A stretch of 64,000 bases of DNA, taken from NCBI RefSeq assembly GCF_000165835.1, contig NC_014642.1, positions 1 through 64,000 on the forward strand. Direction: 5' to 3'. Of this stretch, positions 24,762-34,009 are shown piece after piece. How positions within the stretch are numbered: the stretch's first letter is position 1; every line of letters begins with the position of its first letter. Origin of the DNA: Achromobacter xylosoxidans A8 (GTDB lineage: Bacteria > Pseudomonadota > Gammaproteobacteria > Burkholderiales > Burkholderiaceae_B). Under the pieces are notes generated by a model. It saw nothing but the letters and a program-made list of their open reading frames with translations. It did not search any database and was not told the DNA's origin. A program made the position numbers and the translations under genes.

Positions 24762-25652
24762 TTATGCCGGGCTGGACGTGTGCCCGGCGCGTGTCCAGAG
24801 AGCGGCTGCCTTGGAGCCGTCCTCGTCCACGTAGTTGGAAACCTGCCTGAGCATCCCAGTCTCCAATCCGGCCTGATCGCCCAATGCCAGAGCCAGATGC
24901 AGATCCTTCGCAACGATGCGGTGAATGTCCGGGTAGGCTGCTTCAGTCGGCGACCACGCGCGGTACTGCGCGCGGCCTACGGCCGCGTCGGCCGTCAGGA
25001 AGTTCATCCCCGTGCTGACCGCCAGGATGGGAGCGAGGCTCTCAAAGGCAACGCCGTGCGCCTGAGCGAGCTCGATGGCCTCGGCGGTCAGGTACATATT
25101 GGTCACGCACAGCATGTTGTTGATGATTTTTGCGACCTGGGCCGATCCCAGCACGCCGCAATGAAAGAGGCGGTTGCCCATCGCGCGCATCAACGGCCGC
25201 GCCAGCTCGACATCGGCCTCGGCGCCGCCCAGCATGATCGTGAGCGTTCCTTCCTGGGCGCCGACAATGCCGCCGCTGACCGGCGCGTCCACCAAACGCG
25301 CCCCAGCCGCCGCCAGCGGCGCCTGCAGTGTGTGCAGCGTGTCGGGCAGCGTGGTGCTCATCATGCACACAGTGGGGCGATGGCCGGCGGGAATGGCGGA
25401 AACCAGGCCGCGTTCGCCAAGCAAGGCGTCCTTGATCTGGGCGTCGTTGGCGAGCAGCACAATGATCGCGTCCGCGGCGGCGCAATCCGTCATGTCGGCG
25501 GTCGTTCGGACGCCCTCGCGCTCAAAACTCTCGCGAACAGCCGGATTGCGGTCGCAAATCGTGATGTCGAAGCCGCCGCGCCGCGCACAGCGGGCCATCG
25601 GCGCGCCCATATTGCCCGCGCCAATGAAGGCCACAGTCTTGATCGATTCCAT
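24762..25652 (-). CDS. 3-hydroxyisobutyrate dehydrogenase-family oxidoreductase
   Basis: 296 residues. N-terminal Rossmann motif GAGNMG (residues 11-16), substrate motif DAPVSGG (122-128) and catalytic Lys175 in AQVAKIINN define the beta-hydroxyacid dehydrogenase family. Oxidises a short beta-hydroxy acid with NAD(P). Located 14 bases after the crotonase gene in the same operon, consistent with hydration followed by oxidation. Confidence 0.9.
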   Translation of the reverse strand: MESIKTVAFIGAGNMGAPMARCARRGGFDITICDRNPAVRESFEREGVRTTADMTDCAAADAIIVLLANDAQIKDALLGERGLVSAIPAGHRPTVCMMSTTLPDTLHTLQAPLAAAGARLVDAPVSGGIVGAQEGTLTIMLGGAEADVELARPLMRAMGNRLFHCGVLGSAQVAKIINNMLCVTNMYLTAEAIELAQAHGVAFESLAPILAVSTGMNFLTADAAVGRAQYRAWSPTEAAYPDIHRIVAKDLHLALALGDQAGLETGMLRQVSNYVDEDGSKAAALWTRAGHTSSPA

Positions 25653-25666
25653 GGGCGCCGCTCCGC

Positions 25667-26482
25667 CTAGACGGCGATTTCCGGATCGAACCGGGGAGCG
25701 CGCCGTTCCTGCAGCGCGCTCACCCCTTCCCTGGCCTCGGGGCTGCCGAAGCCCATGAATTCGAGCGCCAGGGACGTATCGAAGATGGGGCCTGCCTGGC
25801 GCAGCCAGTTGTTCAGTGCATACTTGGTCCAGCGCAGCGCGGCCGGTGCGCCCGCCGCGAGCCTTCCCGCGATCTCGAGCGACTTTGCCTCCAGCGCGTC
25901 ATCGTCCACGCAAAGCGACACGAGGCCCAATGCTTCGGCCTGCGTGCCGTTCACGGGCTCGCAGAGCATCAGGTGGTACTTGGCCTTGGCCATGCCGCAG
26001 AGCAGGGGCCAAATGATGGCGGCGTGGTCTCCCGCCGCCACGCCCAATTTGGTATGGCCGTCCACGATACGGGCGGATTTTGCCGCAATGGAGATGTCGG
26101 CCAGCAGGGCGGCGACCAGGCCGGCGCCGACCGCCGGGCCGTGAATGGCGGACACAATGGGCTTGGAGCAGTTGATGATGTTGTAGACAAGGTCGCGCGC
26201 TTCACGCCAGACGCGGGCGCGTGCCTTGAAGTCGTCGTTGATCTCTTCGAGCATCTGGAAATCCCCGCCAGCGGAGAAGGCGCGTCCCGCGCCGCGGATC
26301 ACCACGGCGCTTGTCTCCGGGTCGCTGTCGATCTCGCGCCAGACCTCGGCCAGTTCGGCGTGGCCCTTCGAATCCAGCGAGTTCATGCGTTCGGGATTAT
26401 TCAGCGTCAAGCGCAGGACGCGCTCCAGGGGACGGTCAAATTCGATCGCGGTGTAGTTCTTGTAGCGATGGCTCTCTGTCAT
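25667..26482 (-). CDS. Crotonase-family protein lacking both canonical Glu residues
   Basis: 271 residues from ATG at 26482. The AFSAGGDF oxyanion motif is present, but the two Glu positions of enoyl-CoA hydratases are replaced ([12 protein letters not shown] and [14 protein letters not shown]). It is clearly paralogous to the protein at 44080-44889, sharing [20 protein letters not shown] and [13 protein letters not shown]. The reaction is therefore likely not a simple hydration. First gene of the 26.5-17.9 kb operon, divergent from the LysR gene. Confidence 0.85.
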   Translation of the reverse strand: MTESHRYKNYTAIEFDRPLERVLRLTLNNPERMNSLDSKGHAELAEVWREIDSDPETSAVVIRGAGRAFSAGGDFQMLEEINDDFKARARVWREARDLVYNIINCSKPIVSAIHGPAVGAGLVAALLADISIAAKSARIVDGHTKLGVAAGDHAAIIWPLLCGMAKAKYHLMLCEPVNGTQAEALGLVSLCVDDDALEAKSLEIAGRLAAGAPAALRWTKYALNNWLRQAGPIFDTSLALEFMGFGSPEAREGVSALQERRAPRFDPEIAV

Positions 26483-26635
26483 CTTCGACTCCAACTCCAG
26501 ATACATAATTCAGCGAATGTTCTCGGCGGTGCTCACCCGATGGCGGCGCGGCGAAGTGGAACGTTCCAGTGCGCAACTGCAGGCGAATTGTGCGATCCGA
26601 GTTCGGTTTATCAAAGGTCATCGTTGCACCCTTGG

Positions 26636-26651
26636 TGTGCGCTGATGCACA
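26636..26651. promoter_or_regulatory. LysR operator, copy 1
   Basis: TGTGC-N6-GCACA followed by AATAGG, 7 bases before the LysR ATG and within the divergent promoter region of the 26.5-kb operon. An identical-pattern site is at 27572. Confidence 0.75.
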
Positions 26652-26658
26652 ATAGGCC

Positions 26659-27567
26659 ATGGATACGCACCCCGAATGGAACGACCTGAAAGTTTTCCTG
26701 GCAGTCGCCCGGCTGGGAACGATCTCCGACGCCGGAGAAAAGCTGGGTATCGAGCACTCCACGGTGTCACGCCGTATAGACCGACTTGAAGCGACGCTCC
26801 GAGTCGTCCTGTTTGACCGACGCCGCAGCGGCTATTCGCTGACGGATGCCGGCCACGCATTGATTCCCCACGCCGAGAAGATGGAAAGCGCGCTGCTGGC
26901 CGCGGTCGAGCAGAGCCTGGAGGCCGCCGACTTCATCAAGGGGAATGTGCGCGTGGGAACGCCTGAGGCATTCGGCATACATGTGCTGGCGCCGGGCCTG
27001 GCCAAGTTGCGCCAGAAGCACTCGGGCCTGCACATAGAGCTGATGGCCCAGCCGCAGTTCCCCAGTCTCGTGACGCGGGAAGTCGAGATACTGGTGACGC
27101 TCGATCCGCCTCAAATGGGGCGCTACAAGGTCGCCAAGCTCGCGCAGATCGACTATTTCCTGTACTGCTCTCCCGCCTACAAGAAGGCGCATCCCCCCAT
27201 CCGCGAACTGGATGATGTGGCTCAGCACGATTTCGTCGACTACATACACGACGGCTCGGTCAGCGAGCGCTATCGCGTGCTCGAGGAACTGGTGCCCGCG
27301 CCCAAGCGATGTTTCACCTCCAATAGCGTGCTCGCGCAGCGTTCGGCCGCCGCTGCCGGCCTGGGACTGGTGCTGCTCACGCCCTATGTCGCCAACATCC
27401 AGCGCGGCGATCTGATCAGCCTGTTCCCCGACAAGCCGCTCATTACCCGCAGCCTCTGGATCGCGGCTCCCGAAGATCTGCTCAGGATCAAGCGCTATCA
27501 GTTCGTCTGGCGTTTCATCCGGGAGCAGGTCGAGTCGCAGCCGACGCTTTTTTACCCGCCCACCTGA
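26659..27567 (+). CDS. LysR-family transcriptional regulator
   Basis: 302 residues. N-terminal HTH (LGTISDAGEKLGIEHSTVSRRIDRLE) and a LysR effector domain (VRVGTPEAFGIHVLAPGL, NSVLAQRSAAAAGLGLVLL). Flanked by two matching operator-like sites, one over its own leader and one just past its stop, before the CoA-transferase operon. It therefore probably controls the divergent crotonase-transporter operon, itself, and the CoA-transferase genes. Confidence 0.92.
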   Translation: MDTHPEWNDLKVFLAVARLGTISDAGEKLGIEHSTVSRRIDRLEATLRVVLFDRRRSGYSLTDAGHALIPHAEKMESALLAAVEQSLEAADFIKGNVRVGTPEAFGIHVLAPGLAKLRQKHSGLHIELMAQPQFPSLVTREVEILVTLDPPQMGRYKVAKLAQIDYFLYCSPAYKKAHPPIRELDDVAQHDFVDYIHDGSVSERYRVLEELVPAPKRCFTSNSVLAQRSAAAAGLGLVLLTPYVANIQRGDLISLFPDKPLITRSLWIAAPEDLLRIKRYQFVWRFIREQVESQPTLFYPPT

Positions 27568-27571
27568 TTGC

Positions 27572-27587
27572 TGTGCAGAATTGCACA
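27572..27587. promoter_or_regulatory. LysR operator, copy 2
   Basis: TGTGC-N6-GCACA followed by AATAAGG, 5 bases after the LysR stop and 95 bases before the CoA-transferase start. The arms and the trailing AATA are the same as at 26636, while the 6-base centre differs. Confidence 0.75.
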
Positions 27588-27682
27588 ATAAGGTTGCGCC
27601 AAATCCATTGTTCCCGCCTGTTCGAATCCCTAGTATCCGGGGGGTGATTCCACGCACTCAACCCCATTACTTCGGTTAGAGA

Positions 27683-28387
27683 ATGAGAAAAGTATTCGGA
27701 GATGTGGCCGGCGCCCTGCATGGGGTGATCAAGGACGGCCAGACCATTGCCGTGGGAGGTTTCGGCCTTTGCGGCATTCCCTCGGCATTGATTGAGGGAA
27801 TGCGCGAAAGCGGCGCCCGCGATCTCACCTGCATCAGTAACAACGCCGGTATAGACGACTTCGGTCTTGGCGTGCTGCTGCAATCGCGCCAGATAAAACG
27901 CATGATCGCGTCTTACGTCGGTGAAAACAAAGAATTCGAAAGGCAGTATCTCAGCGGCGAGCTCGAGCTGGAGTTCAACCCGCAAGGAACGCTGGCGGAG
28001 CGACTGCGGGCGGGCGGCGCAGGCATTCCCGCCTTCTTCACGCGGACTGGCGTAGGGACCGTCGTCGAAGACGGCAAAGAGATCCGGCAATTCGGCGGCC
28101 AGACCTACATCATGGAACTCGCGCTACAGCCGGATGTTTCGCTGGTGAAGGCGAAACGCGCGGATCGCTCCGGCAATCTCGTCTTCGCGCGTACCGCGCG
28201 GAACTTCAATCCGGATGTAGCGATGGCTGGCGCTGTGACTATTGTGGAAGTAGAGGAATTGGTTGACGAGGGTGAGATAGATCCCGACGACGTACACCTG
28301 CCGGGAATCTTCGTCGATCGCATCGTGGTCGTCCCCAACCCGGAAAAGCGCATCGAGCGCAAGAGTTTCCGTTCGCGGCCGCAGTAA
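27683..28387 (+). CDS. 3-oxoacid CoA-transferase subunit A
   Basis: 234 residues of the class I CoA-transferase alpha type: [16 protein letters not shown] glycine-rich start, [15 protein letters not shown], and [15 protein letters not shown]. With subunit B it transfers CoA from succinyl-CoA to a 3-oxoacid, such as acetoacetate or 3-oxoadipate. The product then feeds thiolysis. Under the probable LysR site at 27572. Confidence 0.92.
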   Translation: MRKVFGDVAGALHGVIKDGQTIAVGGFGLCGIPSALIEGMRESGARDLTCISNNAGIDDFGLGVLLQSRQIKRMIASYVGENKEFERQYLSGELELEFNPQGTLAERLRAGGAGIPAFFTRTGVGTVVEDGKEIRQFGGQTYIMELALQPDVSLVKAKRADRSGNLVFARTARNFNPDVAMAGAVTIVEVEELVDEGEIDPDDVHLPGIFVDRIVVVPNPEKRIERKSFRSRPQ

Positions 28388-28399
28388 GGAGTACACGCA

Positions 28400-29038
28400 A
28401 TGGCATGGACACACGAGCAAATGGCGGCGCGCGCCGCGCAGGAACTGCACGACGGCGACTACGTGAATCTGGGAATCGGACTGCCCACGAAAGTGGTGCA
28501 GTACGTGCCCGACAACATGCAGGTCTGGCTGCAATCGGAGAACGGGCTGATCGGCATCGGGCCTCCCCCTTATGAGGATGAAATCGATCCGGACCTTATC
28601 GATGCCGCCAAACAGACGGTAACAATGGCGCCCGGCGCGTCGATCTGCTCTTCCTCGATGTCATTCGCCATGATCCGCGGCGGCCATATGGATCTCACGA
28701 TCCTGGGCGCCATGGAGGTGAGCGCGCAAGGAGACCTTGCGAATTGGATGATCCCCGGCAAGATGGTCAAGGGAATGGGCGGAGCCATGGACTTGGTCGG
28801 CGGGGCGCGCCGGGTCATCGTGCTCATGGAGCACAACACGCGCGACGGTGGCATGAAGATCCTGGATCACTGCTCATTACCACTGACCGGTCGTGGCGTG
28901 GTGCACCGGATCATCTCCGACTTGGCGGTGATGGACATCACCGAAGAAGGGTTGGTTGTAAAAGAGCTTGCGCTTGGCGTCACGCGGGAGGCATTGCAGG
29001 AAAAATCAGAGCCTCGCCTGAATTTTGCACTTAGCTAG
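28400..29038 (+). CDS. 3-oxoacid CoA-transferase subunit B
   Basis: 212 residues; LGIGLPTKVVQYVP and QSENGLIG with catalytic Glu47, SSMSFAMIRGGHMDLTILGAMEVS, and GAMDLVGGARRVIVLMEH are subunit B hallmarks. RBS AAGGAG upstream. Starts 12 bases after subunit A; the two form the active heteromer. Whether the acid is acetoacetate, 3-oxoadipate or another 3-oxoacid cannot be read. Confidence 0.92.
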   Translation: MAWTHEQMAARAAQELHDGDYVNLGIGLPTKVVQYVPDNMQVWLQSENGLIGIGPPPYEDEIDPDLIDAAKQTVTMAPGASICSSSMSFAMIRGGHMDLTILGAMEVSAQGDLANWMIPGKMVKGMGGAMDLVGGARRVIVLMEHNTRDGGMKILDHCSLPLTGRGVVHRIISDLAVMDITEEGLVVKELALGVTREALQEKSEPRLNFALS

Positions 29039-29700
29039 CAGATTCAGGCGTGAGGAGGCGACTGCTAGGGCGTTCGTTTTCCTAAGTCGACCTCCACGCC
29101 TCGACCCACGTTCTCCAGTAACCGGCCCAGAGTGGGAACATGATGCAACTGGTAGGTGTAGCGTCGCGCAAGCGCTGCAGACAGCCGTCCCGCTCGCCCG
29201 GAAAGATCATCAATCCACCCCACCATCGTGAAATTCGGCCATGCGCGAGGGCGAATGGCACGTAGCTGCGCGAACAGTTGATCCTCATCTTGCAGTTCTG
29301 GTTGACTGGCATGGAGAATTGCGAGCATTGCTGCGGTGGATCGGGATATCCCCTGGTGGTAGGGGATAAGTATCCGCGCAGGGGGGCCTGCCCTTTCCGC
29401 ACGTGCGAGTTAAGAAAATTCGAGAATCTCCGCCAAGTCCTCCGGGAAGGGCATTGACTTGCCCGGCTCGGGAGACAGAATGTCGTGGAACCATAACGTC
29501 TTATGGTCTTTGACAGACAAGCGTGCTCGCTACAGCGGCGATAACAGGCATGCCCGGATCCGGTAATGAGAGGACGTGGGACACGCCCTAGTATTTATTC
29601 TGTTCAAGTATCTGCGATACCATAGATCAACAATGACTCAATTTTCACAGTGATAATGCGCATTTAGGTACTGGCTTTTGCTCCTCGGCTCATACAGACA
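29039..29700. other. Gap without a supported gene
   Basis: Several short frames; the most protein-like is on the minus strand at 29065-29328 (WPNFTMVGWIDDLSGRAG...) but it has no recognised relatives or start signal and may be a relic. Composition is less GC-rich than the flanking catabolic genes. Confidence 0.5.
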
Positions 29701-30504
29701 TCATTGGTCGACCGAGGAAATCGCATATCGCGGCAGCACGCACGAAAGTATGCCCAATAGGCCGCGAAATCGGGTAGCGCTTGGGGCGTTATTGTGTGGC
29801 TGGATTGGCAGCCGATTGCGAAGCCCGGGAAATTTTTGGCATTTTGTCATTCGGGCTAGCTCCCTGACGCGCCGCGCAAGGTTGCTCACATGTGAATCGC
29901 GGATTTCCCAGCGAGTGAGCGCTTCCTCCAAATACGTGAGGTACTCACGATCGCTCCCGAATGGGCTGCTGGCCGTGGTGCCATCGATGGCAACCGCATT
30001 GAGTTCGTGTGTCACGCGATTTTGGGGATGCTCCGAATCGGCCACAAAGACAAAGGCGGAAGCGATACGTCCATCCGTCAGGCCTTCTCGTGTCCAAACG
30101 GGCCGACATAGCCCGTGCACTATTTCACAGACTGACACCAGGCGTGGTTCGTCGAGCGAATTATCTTCTTCAAGGCGACAAGCCAGACCGCTGCACTCTC
30201 CACCATCTTGCCACGCCAACATGCGTCCTGGTACCGACCGTGTCGTCTGGCCGGCGATCAAGCGAAGGTAGAAACTACGATGCCGACTGAGAAGCGAGGC
30301 CATGCGCTGTTCTCGTGTGTCGATAACCGGATTCCACACCAACGAGCCATATGCGAAAAGCCAAGCGACTGTGCCCGTCGGCCTTCCGGATAAGGTGTCT
30401 TGCTTCGACTGTTCAATGACATCCATTGTCCAAGCCGGTTGAGCGGGCGTGCCGGGCAAAATATTGACGTTGTTGCCACAATCTAAGAGGTCGCGCGTCA
30501 GCAT
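29701..30504 (-). CDS. ChaC-like gamma-glutamylcyclotransferase
   Basis: 267 residues as written, or 241 from ATG at 30426, which better fits the family. Motif YGSL (residues 52-55 of the long form), RHRSFYLRLIAGQTTRS, and CEIVHGLCRPVW with catalytic Glu127 match glutathione-specific gamma-glutamylcyclotransferases, which turn glutathione into 5-oxoproline and Cys-Gly. About 45 C-terminal residues after LARRVRELARM exceed the family. It is isolated, in a low-GC stretch, with no link to the catabolic genes. Confidence 0.8.
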   Translation of the reverse strand: MLTRDLLDCGNNVNILPGTPAQPAWTMDVIEQSKQDTLSGRPTGTVAWLFAYGSLVWNPVIDTREQRMASLLSRHRSFYLRLIAGQTTRSVPGRMLAWQDGGECSGLACRLEEDNSLDEPRLVSVCEIVHGLCRPVWTREGLTDGRIASAFVFVADSEHPQNRVTHELNAVAIDGTTASSPFGSDREYLTYLEEALTRWEIRDSHVSNLARRVRELARMTKCQKFPGLRNRLPIQPHNNAPSATRFRGLLGILSCVLPRYAISSVDQ

Positions 30505-30651
30505 GGCGGTTTGGCGAAATCAGCAAAGGTCGTTGAATCAGCGAATCGCACTTCCGACCAGCTCATGAGAGCGGCAACGATGTTGCGGGTCGTAGATCCG
30601 GCAATCTATCATCAGTTCGTCTGCGCCCGTGCGCTTTATCACGCCCTCGAT
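30505..30651. other. Short gap, no gene seen
   Basis: Between the ChaC-like gene and the luciferase-like pseudogene; no supported frame or hairpin. Confidence 0.4.
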
Positions 30652-31345
30652 TCAGGCGCGCACCTTTTGCTGATCGCCTGCCACCGTCACGGCTAGAACT
30701 TCTTCTAGCACGCGGTGTTCGGTCTCGGGCAGGCTCTCCACACAATCCTCAACGGGGCGCGGCAGCAATCCAAGGCGGCTCATGTGCAAATTGAGCATCA
30801 ATTGGCGATGGGAGCTCGCAAGCAAATCCGCCTCCTCGTTCGAGTCTGCGGCGAATATGTTCACGCCAACTATCACGTAGGGCGCCGCCATCCACTCCGA
30901 CGGACGAAAGTTCTTTCGGTAGTAGTCGACCGCTTCGTCAAGCATCCTGGGTGCGAAGTGGGAGGTAAGGGCTTAAGGCAGGCCCATCGCTGCAGCGAGT
31001 TGGGCGCCGCACATGCTCGGCCCCAGAATGCAGACCGGCACATCGTGAACACCGGGCACATGATGGACAGGACGCCTGCCGTTGTTGGCAGGTAGTCCAT
31101 TACTTCAGTGACGTCTTCGGCGAAGTCATTCTCAATGCCACTGCGCCGCAAAGCACGAACGGCGGCGGCGGCGCCGCCTGGAGCTGGCCCCATGTCGAGG
31201 TCAATCCGGCCAGGGTAGTGGGCGTTCAAGGTGCCTAACTGTTCCGCAACGACAAAAGGGCCATGGTTGGGGAGCATGATGCCGCCCGAACCCACGCGGA
31301 TTTGAGAGGATACCGCGGCGATCTGATCGACAGAAGCGGCTTGCA
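30652..31345 (-). pseudogene. Luciferase-like (LLM) flavin monooxygenase, frameshifted and 5' truncated
   Basis: Minus-strand frame from about 31345 reads QIAAVSSQIRVGSGGIMLPNHGPFVVAEQ and LNAHYPGRIDL, a clear LLM-class pattern. It then leaves the family near 31110 (the downstream GRACAAPNSLQRWA only makes sense in another frame). A second frame ending at 30652 carries the C-terminal family part (FRPSEWMAAPYVIVGVNIFAADSNEEAD). The first 50 or so residues are missing, cut near the operator/promoter at 31.36 kb. At least two frameshifts, so not functional. Confidence 0.75.
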
Positions 31346-31369
31346 GCTGCGCGCTGCTATTGGTAAATT
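31341..31369 (+). promoter_or_regulatory. Predicted promoter of the thioesterase-racemase operon
   Basis: TTGCAG at 31341 and TAAATT at 31364, spacing 17. Operator copy A begins at 31370, directly after the -10 box, a place where a bound repressor would block transcription. Confidence 0.5.
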
Positions 31370-31394
31370 ATGAATATCATTCATAAATATGAAT
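31370..31394. promoter_or_regulatory. Cluster 3 operator, copy A
   Basis: Three half-sites: ATGAAT, ATC, then ATTCAT-AAAT-ATGAAT. Same 25-bp layout as at 33903, 39906 and 41049, but in the opposite orientation. Upstream of the thioesterase-racemase operon. Three-part operators with one inverted pair plus a third repeat are known for the IclR-family regulators PcaU and PobR. Confidence 0.75.
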
Positions 31395-31466
31395 TCAACG
31401 TTTTCGTGTAATTAGGCACGAAAACTTAATTCCATCGCAGTCGGGCGATGTGCAACTGGAAAAAAA

Positions 31467-31919
31467 ATGAGTTCCTCACTACTGGAAATGGCCAACCGCA
31501 TGGTTGACCGCAGCCCATTCAACCGCTGGCTTGGCATGTCCGTGCTAGACGCCGGCCCGCAGGGCATCGTCCTCGCTATCCAGTGGCGCGAAGAACTCAT
31601 TTCCAACCCCGACATTCGTTCCACCCATGGTGGCATACTGGCCGCGCTGGTCGACGCCGCGGGCGACTACGCGGTCGCGCTGCAATTCGGACATCCGGTG
31701 CCCACCATGGACATGCACGTGGACTATCATCGCGTGGCAACGCCGGGCAATTTGCGGGTCGAGGGTCAGATCATCCACCTGAGCAAGCGTTTCGCCACGG
31801 CTCAGGCGCGGGTGCTGGACATGGAAGGCCACTTGATCGCCAGCGGACGCGGGCTATACCTGCTGCGTTCGCCCCAGGCCCCCGATGCAACCACCGTTGG
31901 CGCCGGGGTACAGGCATGA
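31467..31919 (+). CDS. PaaI-type hot-dog thioesterase
   Basis: 150 residues. [22 protein letters not shown] carries the conserved HGG and Asp region of PaaI/YdiI thioesterases; [19 protein letters not shown] follows. Hydrolyses acyl-CoA, possibly recycling CoA from dead-end thioesters of the pathway. Its TGA overlaps the racemase ATG by 4 bases. Confidence 0.88.
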   Translation: MSSSLLEMANRMVDRSPFNRWLGMSVLDAGPQGIVLAIQWREELISNPDIRSTHGGILAALVDAAGDYAVALQFGHPVPTMDMHVDYHRVATPGNLRVEGQIIHLSKRFATAQARVLDMEGHLIASGRGLYLLRSPQAPDATTVGAGVQA

Positions 31920-33082
31920 CGGGGCCGCTCCAGGGAATCAGGATCATCGAATTGGCAGGCATCGGTCCTTGCCCAATGGCCGCCATGCTGCTGGCCGACC
32001 TGGGCGCGACCGTGCTGCGCGTCGACCGTCCGGAGCCGGCCGCGCTCGGCATCGAGCGGCCGCTGAAGTTCAATCTATTGCTGCGCAACCGCCAGGTCAT
32101 CGCGCTGGACCTGAAAAACCCAGCGGCTCGCGATCTGCTGCTGCGGTTGGTGGAAGAAGCCGATGCGCTGCTCGAAGGTTTCCGCCCTGGCGTGATGGAG
32201 CGCCTGGGCCTGGGGCCCGAGCCCTGCCTGGAGCGCAATCCCAAACTGGTTTACGGACGGATGACGGGCTGGGGCCAGACTGGGCCGCTGGCCCAGGTGG
32301 CCGGCCATGATTTGAATTACCTGGGCCTGACCGGCCTGCTGGATGCAATCGGCCGCGCCGGCCAACCGCCCACTCCGCCCCTGAACTTGGTGGGCGATTT
32401 CGGCGGCGGCGCGTTGTATCTGGCCCTGGGCGTGCTGGCGGGCATCATCGAGGCGCGCCAGTCCGGCATGGGGCAGGTGGTGGACGCCGCCATCGTCGAC
32501 GGCGCCGCCTCGCTCGGCACCGCGTTGTTTGGCCTGCATGCGGCGGGGTTGTGGCGCAATGAGCGCGGTGCCAATACGCTGGATTCGGGCGCCTACTTCT
32601 ACGACGTGTATGAGTGTGCCGACGGCAAATGGGTGTCGGTGGCGCCGCTGGAATCTCGATTCCATGATCGCCTGCTGGAGATCATGGAGATCGACCGGGC
32701 CTCGCTGGGTCGGCAGGCCGACCCCGAAGGCTGGCCGCGCGCGCGGGCAATATTGGCCGAACGTTTCAAGACCCGCACTCAGGCGCAATGGTGCGACCTG
32801 CTGGGCACGACCGACGTGTGTGTGGCACCGGTGCTTCCCATGGACCAAGCCGGCATGCACCCTCACATGCGTGAGCGCGAGGTGCTGGTGGAGATCGACG
32901 GGGTAACGCAGCCGGCGCCGGCGCCGCGTTTCTCGCGCACCGCGCCCGGTCTGCCCACGTCTCCAGTGGCGGCCAGCCCGGCCAGCATGGATGCGGCTCT
33001 GGAGAAGTGGCTCGTCCCGCAGGAGCGCGAGCATTGGCGGGGCAGGGTAGGCAGCGGCTCAGCCGCCGGGCATGTGACGTAG
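31916..33082 (+). CDS. Alpha-methylacyl-CoA racemase
   Basis: 388 residues from the ATG overlapping the thioesterase stop. CaiB/BaiF fold with the racemase signatures [26 protein letters not shown] (His131) and GDFGGG (Asp161), the acid/base residues of AMACR. Interconverts 2-methylacyl-CoA epimers so that stereospecific acyl-CoA dehydrogenases can act, which points to branched-chain or terpenoid substrates. Its 3' end overlaps the convergent IclR gene by 24 bases. Confidence 0.9.
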   Translation: MTGPLQGIRIIELAGIGPCPMAAMLLADLGATVLRVDRPEPAALGIERPLKFNLLLRNRQVIALDLKNPAARDLLLRLVEEADALLEGFRPGVMERLGLGPEPCLERNPKLVYGRMTGWGQTGPLAQVAGHDLNYLGLTGLLDAIGRAGQPPTPPLNLVGDFGGGALYLALGVLAGIIEARQSGMGQVVDAAIVDGAASLGTALFGLHAAGLWRNERGANTLDSGAYFYDVYECADGKWVSVAPLESRFHDRLLEIMEIDRASLGRQADPEGWPRARAILAERFKTRTQAQWCDLLGTTDVCVAPVLPMDQAGMHPHMREREVLVEIDGVTQPAPAPRFSRTAPGLPTSPVAASPASMDAALEKWLVPQEREHWRGRVGSGSAAGHVT

Positions 33083-33850
33083 AGTTTCGGATGCGTCGGC
33101 CGCCACCTCGAGCAGCAACTCGCGCAGCGCCGGCATGGATTCCACCAGCCGGTCGATGGGCGCGGCAATCATGAAGGCATAGGTGGCCGAGCCGTCCGCC
33201 TTGACCACGGGCGCGGCGATGCCGGCCGCGCCGGCCACCGCTTCGCCGATGCTTACGGCAATGCCCGAAGCGCGGATCTCGTTGAGCTCCGCCTCGAAGG
33301 CCGCCCGCTCCGGCAGGGGCTTGCTGGTCAGGGGTTTGAACTTGGCCGTCTTCAGGTATTTCTTGCACCAGTCCGCATCCTGGAAGGCAAACAGTACCTT
33401 GCCGGCAGCCGAGACGTGCAGTGGGCGCTTGGTGCCGATAGGCACGGAATACCGGATCGCCTGCCGGCTGTCGATGCTGTCGATGTAGGTTACGGTCTTG
33501 GCCTCTTTATCGATCATTGCCAGGAACACGCTTTCATCGCATTGCGCAGCCAGTTTTTCGACGTAAGGCCGCAGGATGCGGGTGATGCCAGCGCTGGCAA
33601 GGACTTCGGCGGACAACTGGAAAATGGAAGGTCCCAACTCGTAGCGCCCGTCGCCATGCATCAGGTACTTGTGCGCCACCAACGGCCGCAACAGCAGCAG
33701 CAGGCTGCTCTTGGGCGCTTCCAGCGCACCGCTGAGTTCGGCCAGCGTCACGCCGCCTTCAGTGCGGGCCAGCACCTCGAAAATACCGAGAATGCGTAGC
33801 AGGGAACGAGGTTCGGTGGAGGCAGGAGCGGTTTCGGATCGGGTTTTCAT
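33059..33850 (-). CDS. IclR-family regulator, probable controller of cluster 3
   Basis: 263 residues: [22 protein letters not shown] at about 37-60 and effector domain ([40 protein letters not shown]). Central in the 31-50 kb cluster and flanked by copies of the 25-bp operator, one of them between this gene and the divergent reductase gene. That layout makes it the natural candidate for the protein binding all four copies, but a MarR gene is also in the cluster. Confidence 0.9.
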   Translation of the reverse strand: MKTRSETAPASTEPRSLLRILGIFEVLARTEGGVTLAELSGALEAPKSSLLLLLRPLVAHKYLMHGDGRYELGPSIFQLSAEVLASAGITRILRPYVEKLAAQCDESVFLAMIDKEAKTVTYIDSIDSRQAIRYSVPIGTKRPLHVSAAGKVLFAFQDADWCKKYLKTAKFKPLTSKPLPERAAFEAELNEIRASGIAVSIGEAVAGAAGIAAPVVKADGSATYAFMIAAPIDRLVESMPALRELLLEVAADASETLRHMPGG

Positions 33851-33902
33851 GTATGGGCGGGATCAGGCAAGGAGGCGTTCGCGCATTGCATTCATGCATC
33901 GC

Positions 33903-33927
33903 GTTCAGCATCATGAATGATACTTGC
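33903..33927. promoter_or_regulatory. Cluster 3 operator, copy B
   Basis: GTTCAG-CATC-ATGAAT, GAT, ACTTGC. The inverted pair is well kept; the third half-site is degenerate. Between the divergent IclR and reductase genes. Confidence 0.6.
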
Positions 33928-34009
33928 AAACCGCGTGTAATTCGGAAAAACGACTCATATAAATATCAACCAACATCAGCGCCAGGCATTGGCCGCAAAG
34001 GAACTAACG

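Noticed and set aside
29065..29328. Minus-strand frame of 87 codons
   Set aside because: Protein-like composition in part, but no family, no ribosome site and overlapping competing frames.
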